Shown: positions 52,711 to 61,916 of the stretch, one piece after another
Layout: each line of letters starts with the position of its first letter
Position numbering within the stretch: the stretch's first letter is position 1
Source of the DNA: Pseudomonas sp. gcc21
Lineage (GTDB): Bacteria; Pseudomonadota; Gammaproteobacteria; Pseudomonadales; Pseudomonadaceae
DNA length: 64,000 bases
Assembly (NCBI RefSeq): GCF_012844345.1
Contig: NZ_CP051625.1
Coordinates: 2,294,001 to 2,358,000 of the forward strand
Direction: 5' to 3'
The notes under the pieces: generated by a model
What the model was told of the DNA's origin: nothing
Seen by the model: the letters and a program-made list of their open reading frames with translations, nothing else
Database searches by the model: none
Program-made: the position numbers and the translations under genes

Positions 52711-53724
52711 GTGAGCAGCCCTCCTCTGCCGCTGCTCGTCTGCGACGACTCCGCTATGGCGCGCAAACAGCTGATCCGCGCACTTCCGGCTGATAGCCTG
52801 TTTCAAATCACCCAGGCGGCAAACGGCCTCGAAGGGCTGGCCGCGATTCGCAGCGGACTCGGAGTCATTGTTCTGCTGGATCTGACGATGCCGGAACTGG
52901 ACGGTTTCGGCGTACTGGCTCAGCTTCAGCAAGAAGGTTTGCAATGCCACGTGATCGTGGTGTCCGGTGACGTGCAGGCTGAAGCGATACGCCGGGCCAA
53001 GGCACTGGGTGCAAAAGCGTTCATCAAGAAGCCTGCCGATCCGCTCCAATTGAGCGCAGCCCTGAGCATGCTGGATATTACTATTCCGGTGTGTTCGGCC
53101 AGGCAATCGTCACCCAAATATTCGGCCGGCCTGCCTAGCGTTCCTTTTCGCGATGCGTTTCGTGAGGTTGCCAACGTGGCAATGGGCCGCGCCGCCGAGC
53201 TTCTTGGCCGCGTGCTTGGCGTCTTCATCAAGCTACCCATCCCGAACGTCAATATCCTCGAGGTCGGCGAGCTGCACATGGCGCTCGCCGATGCCCAGCG
53301 AGGCGAACGTCTTACTGCCATTTGCCAGGGCTATATCGGCGGAGGCGTAGCTGGCGAGGCGCTGCTCATATTCCATGACGCGGAAATCGACAGCGTCGCC
53401 AGTCTGCTTAGAACACACCTCGACGAGAGCGCCAAACTGGAAATGCTGCTGGACCTGGCGAGCATTATCATTGGCGCCTGTCTAAACGGCCTTTCCGAAC
53501 AGCTCCTCATCAATCTGTCCCAAGGCCATCCTCTGGTGCTCGGCCAGCACTGCCCGATCGAGGAGCTCATCCGCATCAATCAGCGTCGTTGGAAACGCAC
53601 CCTCGCGGTGGAAATAAGCTACGGCCTCGAGGATCTGGATATCCATTTCGATCTGATGCTGCTGTTCACCGAAGACTCGGTTCCGCGCCTTCAGAAACAG
53701 CTGGATTTTCTGATAGATGGGTAA
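52711..53724 (+). CDS. Receiver domain fused to a CheC-like phosphatase domain
   Basis: 337 residues. The receiver (1-125) is intact: acidic pair D12/D13, phospho-acceptor D57 (VLLDLTMPELDG) and the FIKKP lysine. The second half matches the CheC/CheX phosphatase fold: D-x3-E-x2-N-x22-P is met exactly by DAFREVAN and the following LPIP, so one active site looks functional; the second pseudo-repeat (LLDLASIIIGACLNGLSEQ) lacks the Glu and Asn. It may dephosphorylate its own receiver or CheY. Start is GTG after CAGGATCCGC. Followed directly by the GGDEF gene. Confidence 0.88.
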   Translation: MSSPPLPLLVCDDSAMARKQLIRALPADSLFQITQAANGLEGLAAIRSGLGVIVLLDLTMPELDGFGVLAQLQQEGLQCHVIVVSGDVQAEAIRRAKALGAKAFIKKPADPLQLSAALSMLDITIPVCSARQSSPKYSAGLPSVPFRDAFREVANVAMGRAAELLGRVLGVFIKLPIPNVNILEVGELHMALADAQRGERLTAICQGYIGGGVAGEALLIFHDAEIDSVASLLRTHLDESAKLEMLLDLASIIIGACLNGLSEQLLINLSQGHPLVLGQHCPIEELIRINQRRWKRTLAVEISYGLEDLDIHFDLMLLFTEDSVPRLQKQLDFLIDG

Positions 53725-53746
53725 CCCTCAGAACAAGGACGAGCCA

Positions 53747-54700
53747 ATGCCCGCTCAGTTTGATATAGACGAACTCCACTGGCTGCTGGATATCGTTCAG
53801 AGCATCGATGTTGGGGTGGTAGTGCTGGATCGCCAGTACCGTATCGAGGTGTGGAACAGCTTTATGGAAAACCACTCCGGGATGAGCGCGGAGAACGTTT
53901 CACACCAATCGCTGTTCGGCCTGTTTGCGGAAATTGAGCAGGAATGGTTCATGCGAAAGGTGGAAACAGCCGTCATGCTGGGCACCAGAGCCTTCACCAT
54001 CTGGGAACAACGGCCCAACCTGTTCCGGTTCAAGAGTTACCAACCGATCACCGGACTCGCTGATGAGATGTATCAGAACGTGACCATTCTGCCGTTGCGT
54101 AGCCCCAGCAGCGAGATCGACCATGTCTGTCTGATCATCTATGACGTAACCAATGTTGCGGTCAACAAACGCCAGCTCGAGTCGGCCAATAATCAGCTGC
54201 AGGAACTGGCATTGCGCGATGGCCTGACCGGGCTGCTCAATCGCCGCCACTGGGAACAATGCCTGGAGCACGAGTTTGCTCGTCATTTGCGCTACCAATC
54301 GCCGGTCAGTCTGGTGATGTTTGATATCGACCACTTCAAGGCGGTCAATGATACCTATGGCCACCAGCTCGGTGATGAGGTTATCCGTGAAGTCGCCCGG
54401 GTCACCCACGAGCTGGCCCGGGAAACCGATTTTGCAGGCCGCTATGGCGGTGAAGAGTTTGTGGTACTCCTACCGGATACAAGCCTGGACGGTGCTGCCC
54501 AGTTTGCCGAGCGGCTTCGCCAGGGAATCGAACGCCTGCGCGTCGCCCACGAGGGCACCTTGCTCTCCTTTACCGTAAGCCTCGGCGTCGCCTGTATCGA
54601 ACCCGACCTGGAGAATCATACCCAGTTGATCGAACGCGCCGACAAAGCCCTGTATCGCTCCAAGGAAGACGGGCGCAACAAGACAACAGTCCACCACTAA
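53747..54700 (+). CDS. PAS-GGDEF diguanylate cyclase
   Basis: 317 residues. An N-terminal PAS domain (IVQSIDVGVVVLDRQYRIEVWNSFME) and a C-terminal GGDEF domain with the active-site loop GGEEF at 234-238 and an intact inhibitory site RETD at 225-228 (Arg-x2-Asp, five residues before GGEEF). It should make c-di-GMP with product inhibition. Start MPAQFD is preferred because AAGGACGAGCC precedes it; the upstream ATG at 53717 lies inside the end of the receiver-CheC gene. The two form an operon. Confidence 0.92.
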   Translation: MPAQFDIDELHWLLDIVQSIDVGVVVLDRQYRIEVWNSFMENHSGMSAENVSHQSLFGLFAEIEQEWFMRKVETAVMLGTRAFTIWEQRPNLFRFKSYQPITGLADEMYQNVTILPLRSPSSEIDHVCLIIYDVTNVAVNKRQLESANNQLQELALRDGLTGLLNRRHWEQCLEHEFARHLRYQSPVSLVMFDIDHFKAVNDTYGHQLGDEVIREVARVTHELARETDFAGRYGGEEFVVLLPDTSLDGAAQFAERLRQGIERLRVAHEGTLLSFTVSLGVACIEPDLENHTQLIERADKALYRSKEDGRNKTTVHH

Positions 54701-55227
54701 AATCAAAAATTGAGATATGTCTCGCACCGCGAGTACGTACCGGCCATTCGCTATTGCGTCAAAAATGCCATCCATGGAAACTTTCAGCAACCACTACTGT
54801 CAATGGAACGACGGTTTAACCTTGATAGAGCGACATTACTATGGACAGTTCACGACACGGTTGGAAATGGGCCTACCAGAAAGCCCGCGGTTATCATGTT
54901 TCAGCGATGCAAGCGTTCTACCGGGCTACGCGATTCTGGCTGGTTGGCGATACCGGCTCCTTCCCCACGCATGGCGGCTTTCGTAAGTCGCGTATTCGGC
55001 GCTAAGGAGCCCCTGAGAAACCTGGCGAGCGAAGGTCAGGCAAGGCGAAATCCGAAAACCCGCGCTCCAGGCTGGCGTACCCGTTTAGCTGGTGAAATAG
55101 CCTCTGTGCGGGATATCAACGCAACTTGGCCGAGCGCGATAGTCATCGAAAGGCTTCCTAAGCTCGTTCGGTGTGCCACATCGGGGTCTGCTACACTGAC
55201 CTGCCTTTTCCAGCAGGTCATTGTTCC
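54701..55227. other. Intergenic region, no convincing gene
   Basis: About 530 bp. A 173-codon open frame and an 89-codon frame run through it, but neither has an RBS or a recognisable domain, and both keep an unusual amino-acid mix. No strong terminator is seen after the cyclase gene. It presumably contains the dbpA promoter. Confidence 0.4.
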
Positions 55228-56607
55228 GTGAATTCCAGTTCCTTTTCCACGCTGTCTCTTCCCCCTGCCCTGCTCGCGACGCTCGACCATCTAGGCTACG
55301 AGCACATGACACCCGTTCAGCAACAGGCTTTGCCGATTATCTTGTCCGGCAGTGATCTCATTGCACGATCACGAACCGGTAGCGGCAAGACCGCGGCCTT
55401 CGGAATCGGTCTGCTGACGCCCCTGAATCCCGCATTCTTTGGTTGCCAGGCGCTGGTTCTGGCTCCGACGCGTGAGCTGGCAGGCCAGACTGCTACTGCG
55501 CTGCGCACGCTAGCGCGCGGCTTGCCCAACATCAAGATCATCACCCTGTGCGGTGGGACACCGTTCGGCCCGCAGGCCGCGTCGCTTGAGCAGGGTGCGC
55601 ATGTGATAGTAGGCACACCGGGTCGAATCAAGGACCACCTGGACCGTGGCACACTGGCCCTGAAGGATCTTAACTGCCTGGTGCTCGATGAAGCCGACCG
55701 CATGCTGGATATGGGCTTTCTCGAACCGATCAGTGAGATCATCAGCAAAACGCCGCAGCGCCGACAGACATTGCTGTTTTCTGCAACCTACCCGCCAGGA
55801 ATAGAAGCGCTCGCCGGGCGCTTCATGCGGGACCCTGCAACCGTCACCATCGAAGATGCCAGTCCGGTCAACCCGATCGTCCAACGCTTCTACGAAGTCC
55901 AGCCGGAGGATCGCCTGCAGGCGGTGCTACGTCTGCTTGCGCAGGAGCGTCCACAGCCGTGCATTGCTTTCTGCCACACCCGTCAGCAATGCCAAGCGTT
56001 GCAGCAGATACTGTCTTCCAATGGCGTCAGTGCCCAGGCTCTGCACGGCGATATGGAACAGCGTGAGCGGGATCAAGTGCTGGCCCTGTTCGCCAATCAA
56101 AGCTGCAGCGTGCTGGTTGCGACGGATGTTGCCGCGCGAGGTATCGATATTGAAGGTGTGGCGGCAGTCATCAATGTCGAGTTGTCCCCCGATCCGGCAG
56201 TGCATACCCACCGCATCGGCCGTAGCGGCCGTGCCGGTCAGTCCGGACTGGCCCTTAGCCTGGTGGCCCCGGCAGAACAAGGCCGTGCCCGCTCCATTGA
56301 GAAGACCGCAAGTGAACCGCTGGCCTGGCATTCACTGGACAAGCTCCCGGAACGACTGGATCGCCCGTTGCTGCCGCCGATGCGCACGGTAGCCGTTGCT
56401 GGCGGCCGGAAAGATAAGCTGCGCCCGGGGGATCTTCTCGGGGCGCTGACTGGCGAAGCCGGTCTACCCGCTGACGCCATCGGCAAAATCAGTATCAGTG
56501 ATTTTCAGGCGCTGGTAGCCATCCGCTGGGACCTGGCCAAAACAGCACTAGAGCGCCTGGAAGAAGGCAAAATCAAGGGACGCCGGTTCAAGGTGCGGCT
56601 GTTCTGA
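55228..56607 (+). CDS. dbpA: ATP-dependent RNA helicase DbpA
   Basis: 459 residues, DEAD-box helicase: Q motif (YEHMTPVQQQALP), SRTGSGKTAAFG (Walker A), PTRELA, TPGRI, LDEAD, SAT, HRIGRSGR. The last 75 residues (GDLLGALTGEAGLPADAIGKISI...GRRFKVRLF) are the DbpA RNA-binding domain that recognises hairpin 92 of 23S rRNA in ribosome assembly. Start GTG at 55228 follows AGGT; the longer frame upstream has no RBS. Confidence 0.95.
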   Translation: MNSSSFSTLSLPPALLATLDHLGYEHMTPVQQQALPIILSGSDLIARSRTGSGKTAAFGIGLLTPLNPAFFGCQALVLAPTRELAGQTATALRTLARGLPNIKIITLCGGTPFGPQAASLEQGAHVIVGTPGRIKDHLDRGTLALKDLNCLVLDEADRMLDMGFLEPISEIISKTPQRRQTLLFSATYPPGIEALAGRFMRDPATVTIEDASPVNPIVQRFYEVQPEDRLQAVLRLLAQERPQPCIAFCHTRQQCQALQQILSSNGVSAQALHGDMEQRERDQVLALFANQSCSVLVATDVAARGIDIEGVAAVINVELSPDPAVHTHRIGRSGRAGQSGLALSLVAPAEQGRARSIEKTASEPLAWHSLDKLPERLDRPLLPPMRTVAVAGGRKDKLRPGDLLGALTGEAGLPADAIGKISISDFQALVAIRWDLAKTALERLEEGKIKGRRFKVRLF

Positions 56608-56635
56608 TCACTCTCAATTCAACTGGAAGACATAA

Positions 56636-58564
56636 GTGACCACAAATCAGGCGCTGATTTTCGCGATCCTCGGCATCACTATTTGCCTGTTCATCTGGGG
56701 ACGCTGGCGACACGACGTCGTCGCTCTGGCAGCACTGTTGGCATGCGTTATTACTGGGCTGACACCCAGTGCAGGCGCCTTCAGTGGCTTCGGCAATCCG
56801 GCTGTGATCACGGTCGCGGCGGTGCTGGTGCTCAGCTATGGCTTGCAAAGCACCGGCGCGGTTGAGGCCATGGCGCAGCGAATTCTGCCTAAACGGGGAA
56901 ATCCGCTTGTCAGCCAAGGTGCCCTTGTCCTGCTTGGCGCTCTGCTTTCCGCTTTCATGAACAATGTCGGGGCGATGGCGTTGACTATGCCAATCGCCAT
57001 TCAGTTGGCGGCCCGGCAAAACATACCACCCGGCAAGATCCTCATGCCCCTGGCTTTCGGGACCATTCTTGGCGGCATGACCACGCTGATCGGGACGCCC
57101 CCCAACCTGATTGTTGCCGGGTTTCGCGAGTCTACCGGCAATAGCAGCTTCGCCATGTTCGACTTCGCGCCCGTTGGCGTCACAGTGGCACTTTGTGGGG
57201 TGATATTTTCCGTTCTGGCTGCACGGTGGCTGGTCCCTGCTCGCACTCAAGCCAGCGAACAAGGTTTCGATACCGGCACCTACCTCACCGAGGTAAAGAT
57301 AAGCGCCGATGCCAAAGCGGTCGGGCGCACCATCCGCGACATCGAAGCCCGTCTGGATGAGTTTGACGCGCAGATCGTCGGCCTGGTACGCGACGATTAC
57401 CGCGTCACCGCGCCCTACCCCGGTCGCATGCTCAGGGCCGGGGATATCCTGGTCATCGAAGCGGAACCGGAAGAACTGGGTGCCACGCTGACCCGGCTCG
57501 GGCTCAAACTCGAAGAAGCAGTACCCACGGACAAGGATGCACCGGAAGAAGAGCCCGACGAGCAGGCCATGGAGGCCTCCTCCGAATCCAAACCTCCGCC
57601 CGAGCCGGAGGTGACAGCGCACAGCCAGGCCAAATCTGACGATCCCGACACAGAGACGAGCGAGCCGGAGGAGAATGAGGAGGAGAGCAAGCCGCGCCAC
57701 CATGCAGATGAGATCGTACTACGGGAGTTGGTAATCCATCCCGGCTCACCTCTGATCGGGCACAGTGCGTCCGACATGCAGATCCGCAGCCGGTACAGCA
57801 TCAATCTGCTGGCCATTTCGCGGAAGGGCCACCGCTCGATCCGTCGCCTACGCTCGACCATGCTGGAGGCAGGCGATGTACTACTGATGCAGGGCGTTCC
57901 TGAGTCGGTGCGCACCTTCGCCACCGAGCACCACTGCATTCCCCTGGCCCAGCGGGAAATCCTCATCCCCGACACCCGCAAGGCATATACCGCTGTCGCT
58001 CTCATGATGTGCTCTGTACTACTTGCAGCGTTTGGGATCCTGTCCGCCGAGATCGCCTTTGCCGCCGGCGTACTCGGTTACATGCTGACCAAAGTGGTTC
58101 CGTTGAAGCGCATCTACGACGCCGTTGACTGGCCCATCATCGTATTACTGGGAGCGCTGTTTCCGCTGGCTGGTGCTATGGCTGCGACCGGCGCGGCTGA
58201 TCTGCTGGCCAAGAACATCCTTGAGTATCTCGCACAGGACAACCCTATCGCGGCGTTGACACTGATACTGATCATATCCATGACGCTGTCTGATTTCATG
58301 AATAATGCCGCGACCGCAGCATTGATGTGCCCGATTTCTCTAAGCATCGCCCAGCAGCTGCAAGTAAATCCCGACAGTATGCTGATGGCCGTAGCCATTG
58401 GCGCATCTTGCGCCTTTATCACTCCGATAGGGCATCAGAACAATACGCTGATCCTGGGTCCCGGCGGGTTCCGTTTCGGAGACTATTGGCGGTTGGGGCT
58501 GCCGCTGGAAATCCTGGTTGTATTAATCAGCGTACCGATGCTGCTGGTCATCTGGCCGCTTTGA
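56636..58564 (+). CDS. SLC13-type permease with two RCK-C (TrkA-C) domains
   Basis: 642 residues. N-terminal membrane block, then a cytosolic insert of about 250 residues with two TrkA-C domains (RDDYRVTAPYPGRMLRAGDILVIEA and a second ending RSTMLEAGDVLLMQG) joined by a strongly acidic linker rich in Glu/Pro (about 300-360), then the C-terminal membrane block. Motifs FMNNVGAMALTMP, GTPPNLIVAGFR and FMNNAATAALMCP are typical of the DASS/SLC13 sodium-coupled anion (dicarboxylate or sulfate) group. Start is GTG behind TGGAAGACATAA; 28 bp after dbpA. Confidence 0.9.
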   Translation: MTTNQALIFAILGITICLFIWGRWRHDVVALAALLACVITGLTPSAGAFSGFGNPAVITVAAVLVLSYGLQSTGAVEAMAQRILPKRGNPLVSQGALVLLGALLSAFMNNVGAMALTMPIAIQLAARQNIPPGKILMPLAFGTILGGMTTLIGTPPNLIVAGFRESTGNSSFAMFDFAPVGVTVALCGVIFSVLAARWLVPARTQASEQGFDTGTYLTEVKISADAKAVGRTIRDIEARLDEFDAQIVGLVRDDYRVTAPYPGRMLRAGDILVIEAEPEELGATLTRLGLKLEEAVPTDKDAPEEEPDEQAMEASSESKPPPEPEVTAHSQAKSDDPDTETSEPEENEEESKPRHHADEIVLRELVIHPGSPLIGHSASDMQIRSRYSINLLAISRKGHRSIRRLRSTMLEAGDVLLMQGVPESVRTFATEHHCIPLAQREILIPDTRKAYTAVALMMCSVLLAAFGILSAEIAFAAGVLGYMLTKVVPLKRIYDAVDWPIIVLLGALFPLAGAMAATGAADLLAKNILEYLAQDNPIAALTLILIISMTLSDFMNNAATAALMCPISLSIAQQLQVNPDSMLMAVAIGASCAFITPIGHQNNTLILGPGGFRFGDYWRLGLPLEILVVLISVPMLLVIWPL

Positions 58565-58602
58565 AACGTTACTCACGGGCCTTGCTGACCGCTCTGCACT
58601 GC

Positions 58603-59610
58603 TTAGAACTCGAGGCAGATCTTGCCGAAATGCTTACCGCTTTCCTGATGACGGAATGCATCGGCGATTTCACCCAGCGCAAAGCTACGATCAATTACCG
58701 GCCGTATTTCGATGGCGTCTAGCGCGCGGACCATGTCCAGCTGGTGACGCCGGCTGCCAACAGTAATTCCCTGAATGCGTGCCTGGCGGTACATCATTTC
58801 GGCGGTTGGCACGTCACCGGCCATACCGGTCAACACGCCGATAAGCGCAATGTGGCCACCCACACGTACGGCCTTGATCGACTGGGGCAGCGAGCCCGGG
58901 CCGCCTATCTCGACGATGATGTCCGCACCGCGTCCGCCAGTTATTTCCCGAACCTGCTCACCCCAGTTTTTCTCGGTCCTGTAATTGAGCACGTGGCTGG
59001 CACCCATCGTTTTGAGCCGCTGCATCTTTTCCTCGGACGAAGACGTAGCAACGACCTGCGCACCCATCGCTCTAGCCATCTGCAACGCGCAGATTGAAAC
59101 GCCGCCGGTACCCATTACCAGTACGGTGTCGCCGGCCTTGATGCCACCATCAACCACTAGCGCCCGCCATGCAGTCAGTCCTGCGGTAGGCAACGTTGCG
59201 GCTTCGCTGTGGCTGTACCCCTCCGGCGCAGGCGTAAACCAGCTAGCGGGTGTGACCGCGACCTCCCTTGCGTAACCATCCATTCCATCGCCTGGCACGC
59301 CTCTGGAAAACCCATCAACCGGCCCGCCTTCCTGCCACCATGGAAAGAAACACGAGATCACCTTATCCCCGGCTTTGAATTCCTCAACGCCCTCCCCGAC
59401 TGCCTCGACTACGCCAGCCGCGTCAGCCATGGGAATACGGTTGTCATCGTTCGGAATCTTGCCTGCTACCACAAGATAATCATGAAAATTCAAAGAACTG
59501 GCATGGATCCGCACGCGAATCTCTCCCCGACTCGGTTGGCCAGGATCATCGAGCTCAACCAGCTGTAACCGATCAAGACCACCGGGGGCTTTCAACTGTA
59601 TCGCCTTCAT
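58603..59610 (-). CDS. Quinone-oxidoreductase-type MDR dehydrogenase
   Basis: 335 residues of the medium-chain dehydrogenase/reductase superfamily: N-terminal GroES-like domain, then a Rossmann domain with VLVMGTGGVSICALQMARAMGAQVVAT. The Cys/His zinc ligands of alcohol dehydrogenases are absent at the usual places, and NDDNRIPMADAAGVVEAVGEGV fits NADPH-dependent quinone reductase or enoyl reductase-like members. Substrate unknown. TTAGGAGTTACGA gives the start. Convergent with the SLC13 gene. Confidence 0.9.
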   Translation of the reverse strand: MKAIQLKAPGGLDRLQLVELDDPGQPSRGEIRVRIHASSLNFHDYLVVAGKIPNDDNRIPMADAAGVVEAVGEGVEEFKAGDKVISCFFPWWQEGGPVDGFSRGVPGDGMDGYAREVAVTPASWFTPAPEGYSHSEAATLPTAGLTAWRALVVDGGIKAGDTVLVMGTGGVSICALQMARAMGAQVVATSSSEEKMQRLKTMGASHVLNYRTEKNWGEQVREITGGRGADIIVEIGGPGSLPQSIKAVRVGGHIALIGVLTGMAGDVPTAEMMYRQARIQGITVGSRRHQLDMVRALDAIEIRPVIDRSFALGEIADAFRHQESGKHFGKICLEF

Positions 59611-59775
59611 TCGTAACTCCTAAACAAGCATGCGTGACGCATTGAGCCTAGCAGTTACGTGGGTGTTAGTGGGTTAGAGCGTGTTGCCAGGACTATCCGC
59701 TGCGATTTGCTTGAATAAATACGCGCGCAGAAACCCCGAATGAGCACCAGCCCCATCAGCGAACACAGACTGATT

Positions 59776-59806
59776 CCCCCCTTGGTCAAAAGGGGGGTTA
59801 GGGGGG
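59776..59806. repeat. C-run/G-run inverted repeat
   Basis: CCCCCCTT (59776-59783) pairs with AAGGGGGG (59790-59797) around a six-base loop, and a second G6 run follows at 59801-59806. This type of mononucleotide-rich hairpin recurs in intergenic DNA of many bacteria. The second G-run offers an alternative partner for the C-run, and both G-runs could form G-rich structures. Confidence 0.6.
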
Positions 59807-59902
59807 ATTTGACCGCTGCGATCGTGCTGGCCGGTCCCAGCCAGTCGCCCACCGCCTGCCAGGATTACGCAGGACGCCGTTAACCCATCCCTGGGGGCTT
59901 GA

Positions 59903-59922
59903 CGAAAACATCCCTGTTTTCG
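59903..59922. repeat. REP-like short palindrome
   Basis: CGAAAACA (59903-59910) and TGTTTTCG (59915-59922) form a perfect 8-bp stem with a TCCC loop, flanked by CCCATCCCTGGGGG. It resembles dispersed intergenic palindromes of pseudomonads; copy number in the genome cannot be judged here. Confidence 0.45.
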
Positions 59923-60350
59923 ACACCTGCTCCACCCTGACAGTCGGCAGGCTTGATCCGGCATCGGCATGACGCAGAGATTGAAATCAATTGTGGGGGT
60001 TCTGTCCGGCGACTCAAATCTAACCTGCGGAGCGAGACGACAGGGTTGCGATGACCGTTCGATGAAATGGATGTCATCGCCGAGCTTGCAGGGACGTACT
60101 CGCAGCGTGTCAGCGCAGCCCTGTCGCCTCGCGGAAGCTGACTTGGGACCACAACTCAACGCGCGATTGATCAGCGCGCCTTGGTTCTGGTCGCGTTGAA
60201 ACGCTGGCGTAGCGCAGGCGCGCCGCCCCAGGTTCAAGCACTTGGGCTGCAGGATCTGGCGACTTTCAGCGGTTGAACTGATATCACAATGCCCATATAG
60301 TTCAAGGCACAGCTCAAGTAGTACAAGCCAAGGAAGAATAGGGGATCGCT

Positions 60351-60749
60351 ATGGAGAACAACAAACCGCTTAGCTGGATATCTTTTGCACTGATCCTGCC
60401 CTGCCTGCCGGCAGCTGCCAACGCCGACTCCATAGCTGATCCTTCGCCGGCTGAATTCATGCAGCTGGGCAACCCGTTTCTGCTGATCAGCGTGGGGCTT
60501 TTGTTACTCGCTGTGATTCTTGGTTGGCTTTGCATGCGGCTCAAACATCAGAACATGCGGAACCAGAGCTCTACGATATCCGCGTTGAGCGCGATGCGCG
60601 CATTGGTTGGAGAGCTGCAGCAAAACGAGGCGGCCTTGCGAGACCAGCTGATCGAACAAACCGCTGAGCTAGCTCAGATCAAAGCCCACCCAGGACAACT
60701 GACCCTGAAGGCTTCAGTGACTCCGCTAGCAAAACGCTCGGCACAGTAA
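60351..60749 (+). CDS. Small membrane-anchored protein of unknown function
   Basis: 132 residues: an N-terminal signal-like segment (LSWISFALILPCLPAAANA), a second hydrophobic helix (FLLISVGLLLLAVILGWLCM), then a charged helical, probably coiled-coil tail (MRALVGELQQNEAALRDQLIEQTAELAQ). No family recognised. AGGGGATCGCT precedes the ATG. It stands alone, convergent with the sugar dehydrogenase gene. Confidence 0.6.
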   Translation: MENNKPLSWISFALILPCLPAAANADSIADPSPAEFMQLGNPFLLISVGLLLLAVILGWLCMRLKHQNMRNQSSTISALSAMRALVGELQQNEAALRDQLIEQTAELAQIKAHPGQLTLKASVTPLAKRSAQ

Positions 60750-60788
60750 GGAAACAGGGTGCTGCGAGGCCGCTGCACCCTGACGTTG

Positions 60789-61889
60789 TTAATCGCGAAA
60801 GATCCGCAGAACCTTGCCTTCCGGATCATCTGTCAGCAGGTAAATGGAACCGTCCGGTGCTGTTTGGACATCCCGCATACGCTCGTTTAGCTCCATGAAC
60901 AGGGGTTCCTGAGCCACCTCCTCGGTACCATTCAGCACAACCCGGCGCACCTGCCTGGCGGCGAGCGCGGAAATTAACAGGCTCCCGTTCCACTCCGGAA
61001 ACATTTCGCCGTTATACAAGGACATCCCCGCCGGCGCGATGGACGGAGTCCAGTGAAGTAGCGGTTGCTCCAACCCTTCCCCTTCAGTATGGGGGCTGAT
61101 CACGGCACCGCTGTAATCAACACCGTAGGTTATCTTCGGCCAGCCGTAATTCTTGCCCGGCTGCAGTACGTTTATCTCGTCACCACCCTTGGCACCATGC
61201 TCATGGCTGATCAACCTCTGGTTGGCCGTGTCGTACACCATGCCCTGCACGTTGCGATTACCCAAGGTATACAACTCTGGCGCAGCGTTGGGGTCGTCCA
61301 CGAAGGGGTTGTTTCCAGGCACCGTCCCATCGCGGTTAATACGTACGGTCGAGCCGAGATGATTGGCCGGGTTCTGCGCTTCTTCGCGATGGATGAACGC
61401 ATCGCCAAGTCCCAGCACCAGAGTGTTATCAGGCAAGAAGGCGAGACGGCCGCCGTAGTGTGCGCCCCCGCGCTTGGCCGGCTGGGCGCGAAAGATTTCG
61501 TTTACCTCGACCAGGCTATTGTCCTGCAACGTCGCACTCGCAAGGCAGGTGTTGTTGGCCGCTTCGGTGCCGCAGGCATAGCTGAGGAATAATCGCCCGT
61601 TGGATGCATATTCCGGATCCAGGGCAACTTCGAACAACCCTGCCTGACTCTGCACAAAAACCTCGGGGACACCGGCCACCGGCTCCTCACGCAGCGAACC
61701 ATCAGCCTCGATCACTCGCAGCCGACCCGCCCGCTCTGTGACCAGCATGCGGCCATCCGGCAGAAACGCCAGTGACCAGGGATGTTCGAGATTGCGTGCA
61801 ACAATCTCAACCTGATATTCCTCAGCGTGAGCGCCAAGTGAAGCAGCCACGGCAACAGCCGCTAGCAGATACTTGTGCTTATTGATCAT
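60789..61889 (-). CDS. PQQ-dependent aldose sugar dehydrogenase (YliI-like)
   Basis: 366 residues with signal peptide (LLAAVAVAASLGAHA). The six-bladed propeller of soluble glucose/sorbosone dehydrogenases is indicated by LEHPWSLAFLPDGRMLVTERAGRL, GGRLAFLPDNTLVLGLGD, LGNRNVQGMVYD and SHEHGAKGGDEINVLQPGKNYGWP. It oxidises aldoses in the periplasm with PQQ and Ca2+. Start supported by CGGAGAGCGATGCG. Usual length for the group. Confidence 0.92.
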   Translation of the reverse strand: MINKHKYLLAAVAVAASLGAHAEEYQVEIVARNLEHPWSLAFLPDGRMLVTERAGRLRVIEADGSLREEPVAGVPEVFVQSQAGLFEVALDPEYASNGRLFLSYACGTEAANNTCLASATLQDNSLVEVNEIFRAQPAKRGGAHYGGRLAFLPDNTLVLGLGDAFIHREEAQNPANHLGSTVRINRDGTVPGNNPFVDDPNAAPELYTLGNRNVQGMVYDTANQRLISHEHGAKGGDEINVLQPGKNYGWPKITYGVDYSGAVISPHTEGEGLEQPLLHWTPSIAPAGMSLYNGEMFPEWNGSLLISALAARQVRRVVLNGTEEVAQEPLFMELNERMRDVQTAPDGSIYLLTDDPEGKVLRIFRD

Positions 61890-61916
61890 CGCATCGCTCT
61901 CCGTGAAATCTTCCCA

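Larger units (their letters stand above)
59611..60350. other. Gene-poor spacer with repeat elements
   Basis: About 740 bp. Open frames of 187 codons (minus) and 76 codons (plus) lack RBS and domains. The segment carries two distinct dyads (listed separately) and looks like non-coding repetitive DNA as seen between many pseudomonad genes. It includes the promoter of the small membrane-protein gene. Confidence 0.5.

Noticed and set aside
54710..55231. 173-codon plus-strand frame between the GGDEF gene and dbpA
   Set aside because: No RBS, no domain, and it runs over the dbpA start; treated as non-coding.
59674..60237. 187-codon minus-strand frame in the repeat-bearing spacer
   Set aside because: It runs through the C/G-run hairpin and the REP-like palindrome, lacks an RBS and has no domain; best seen as non-coding repeat DNA.
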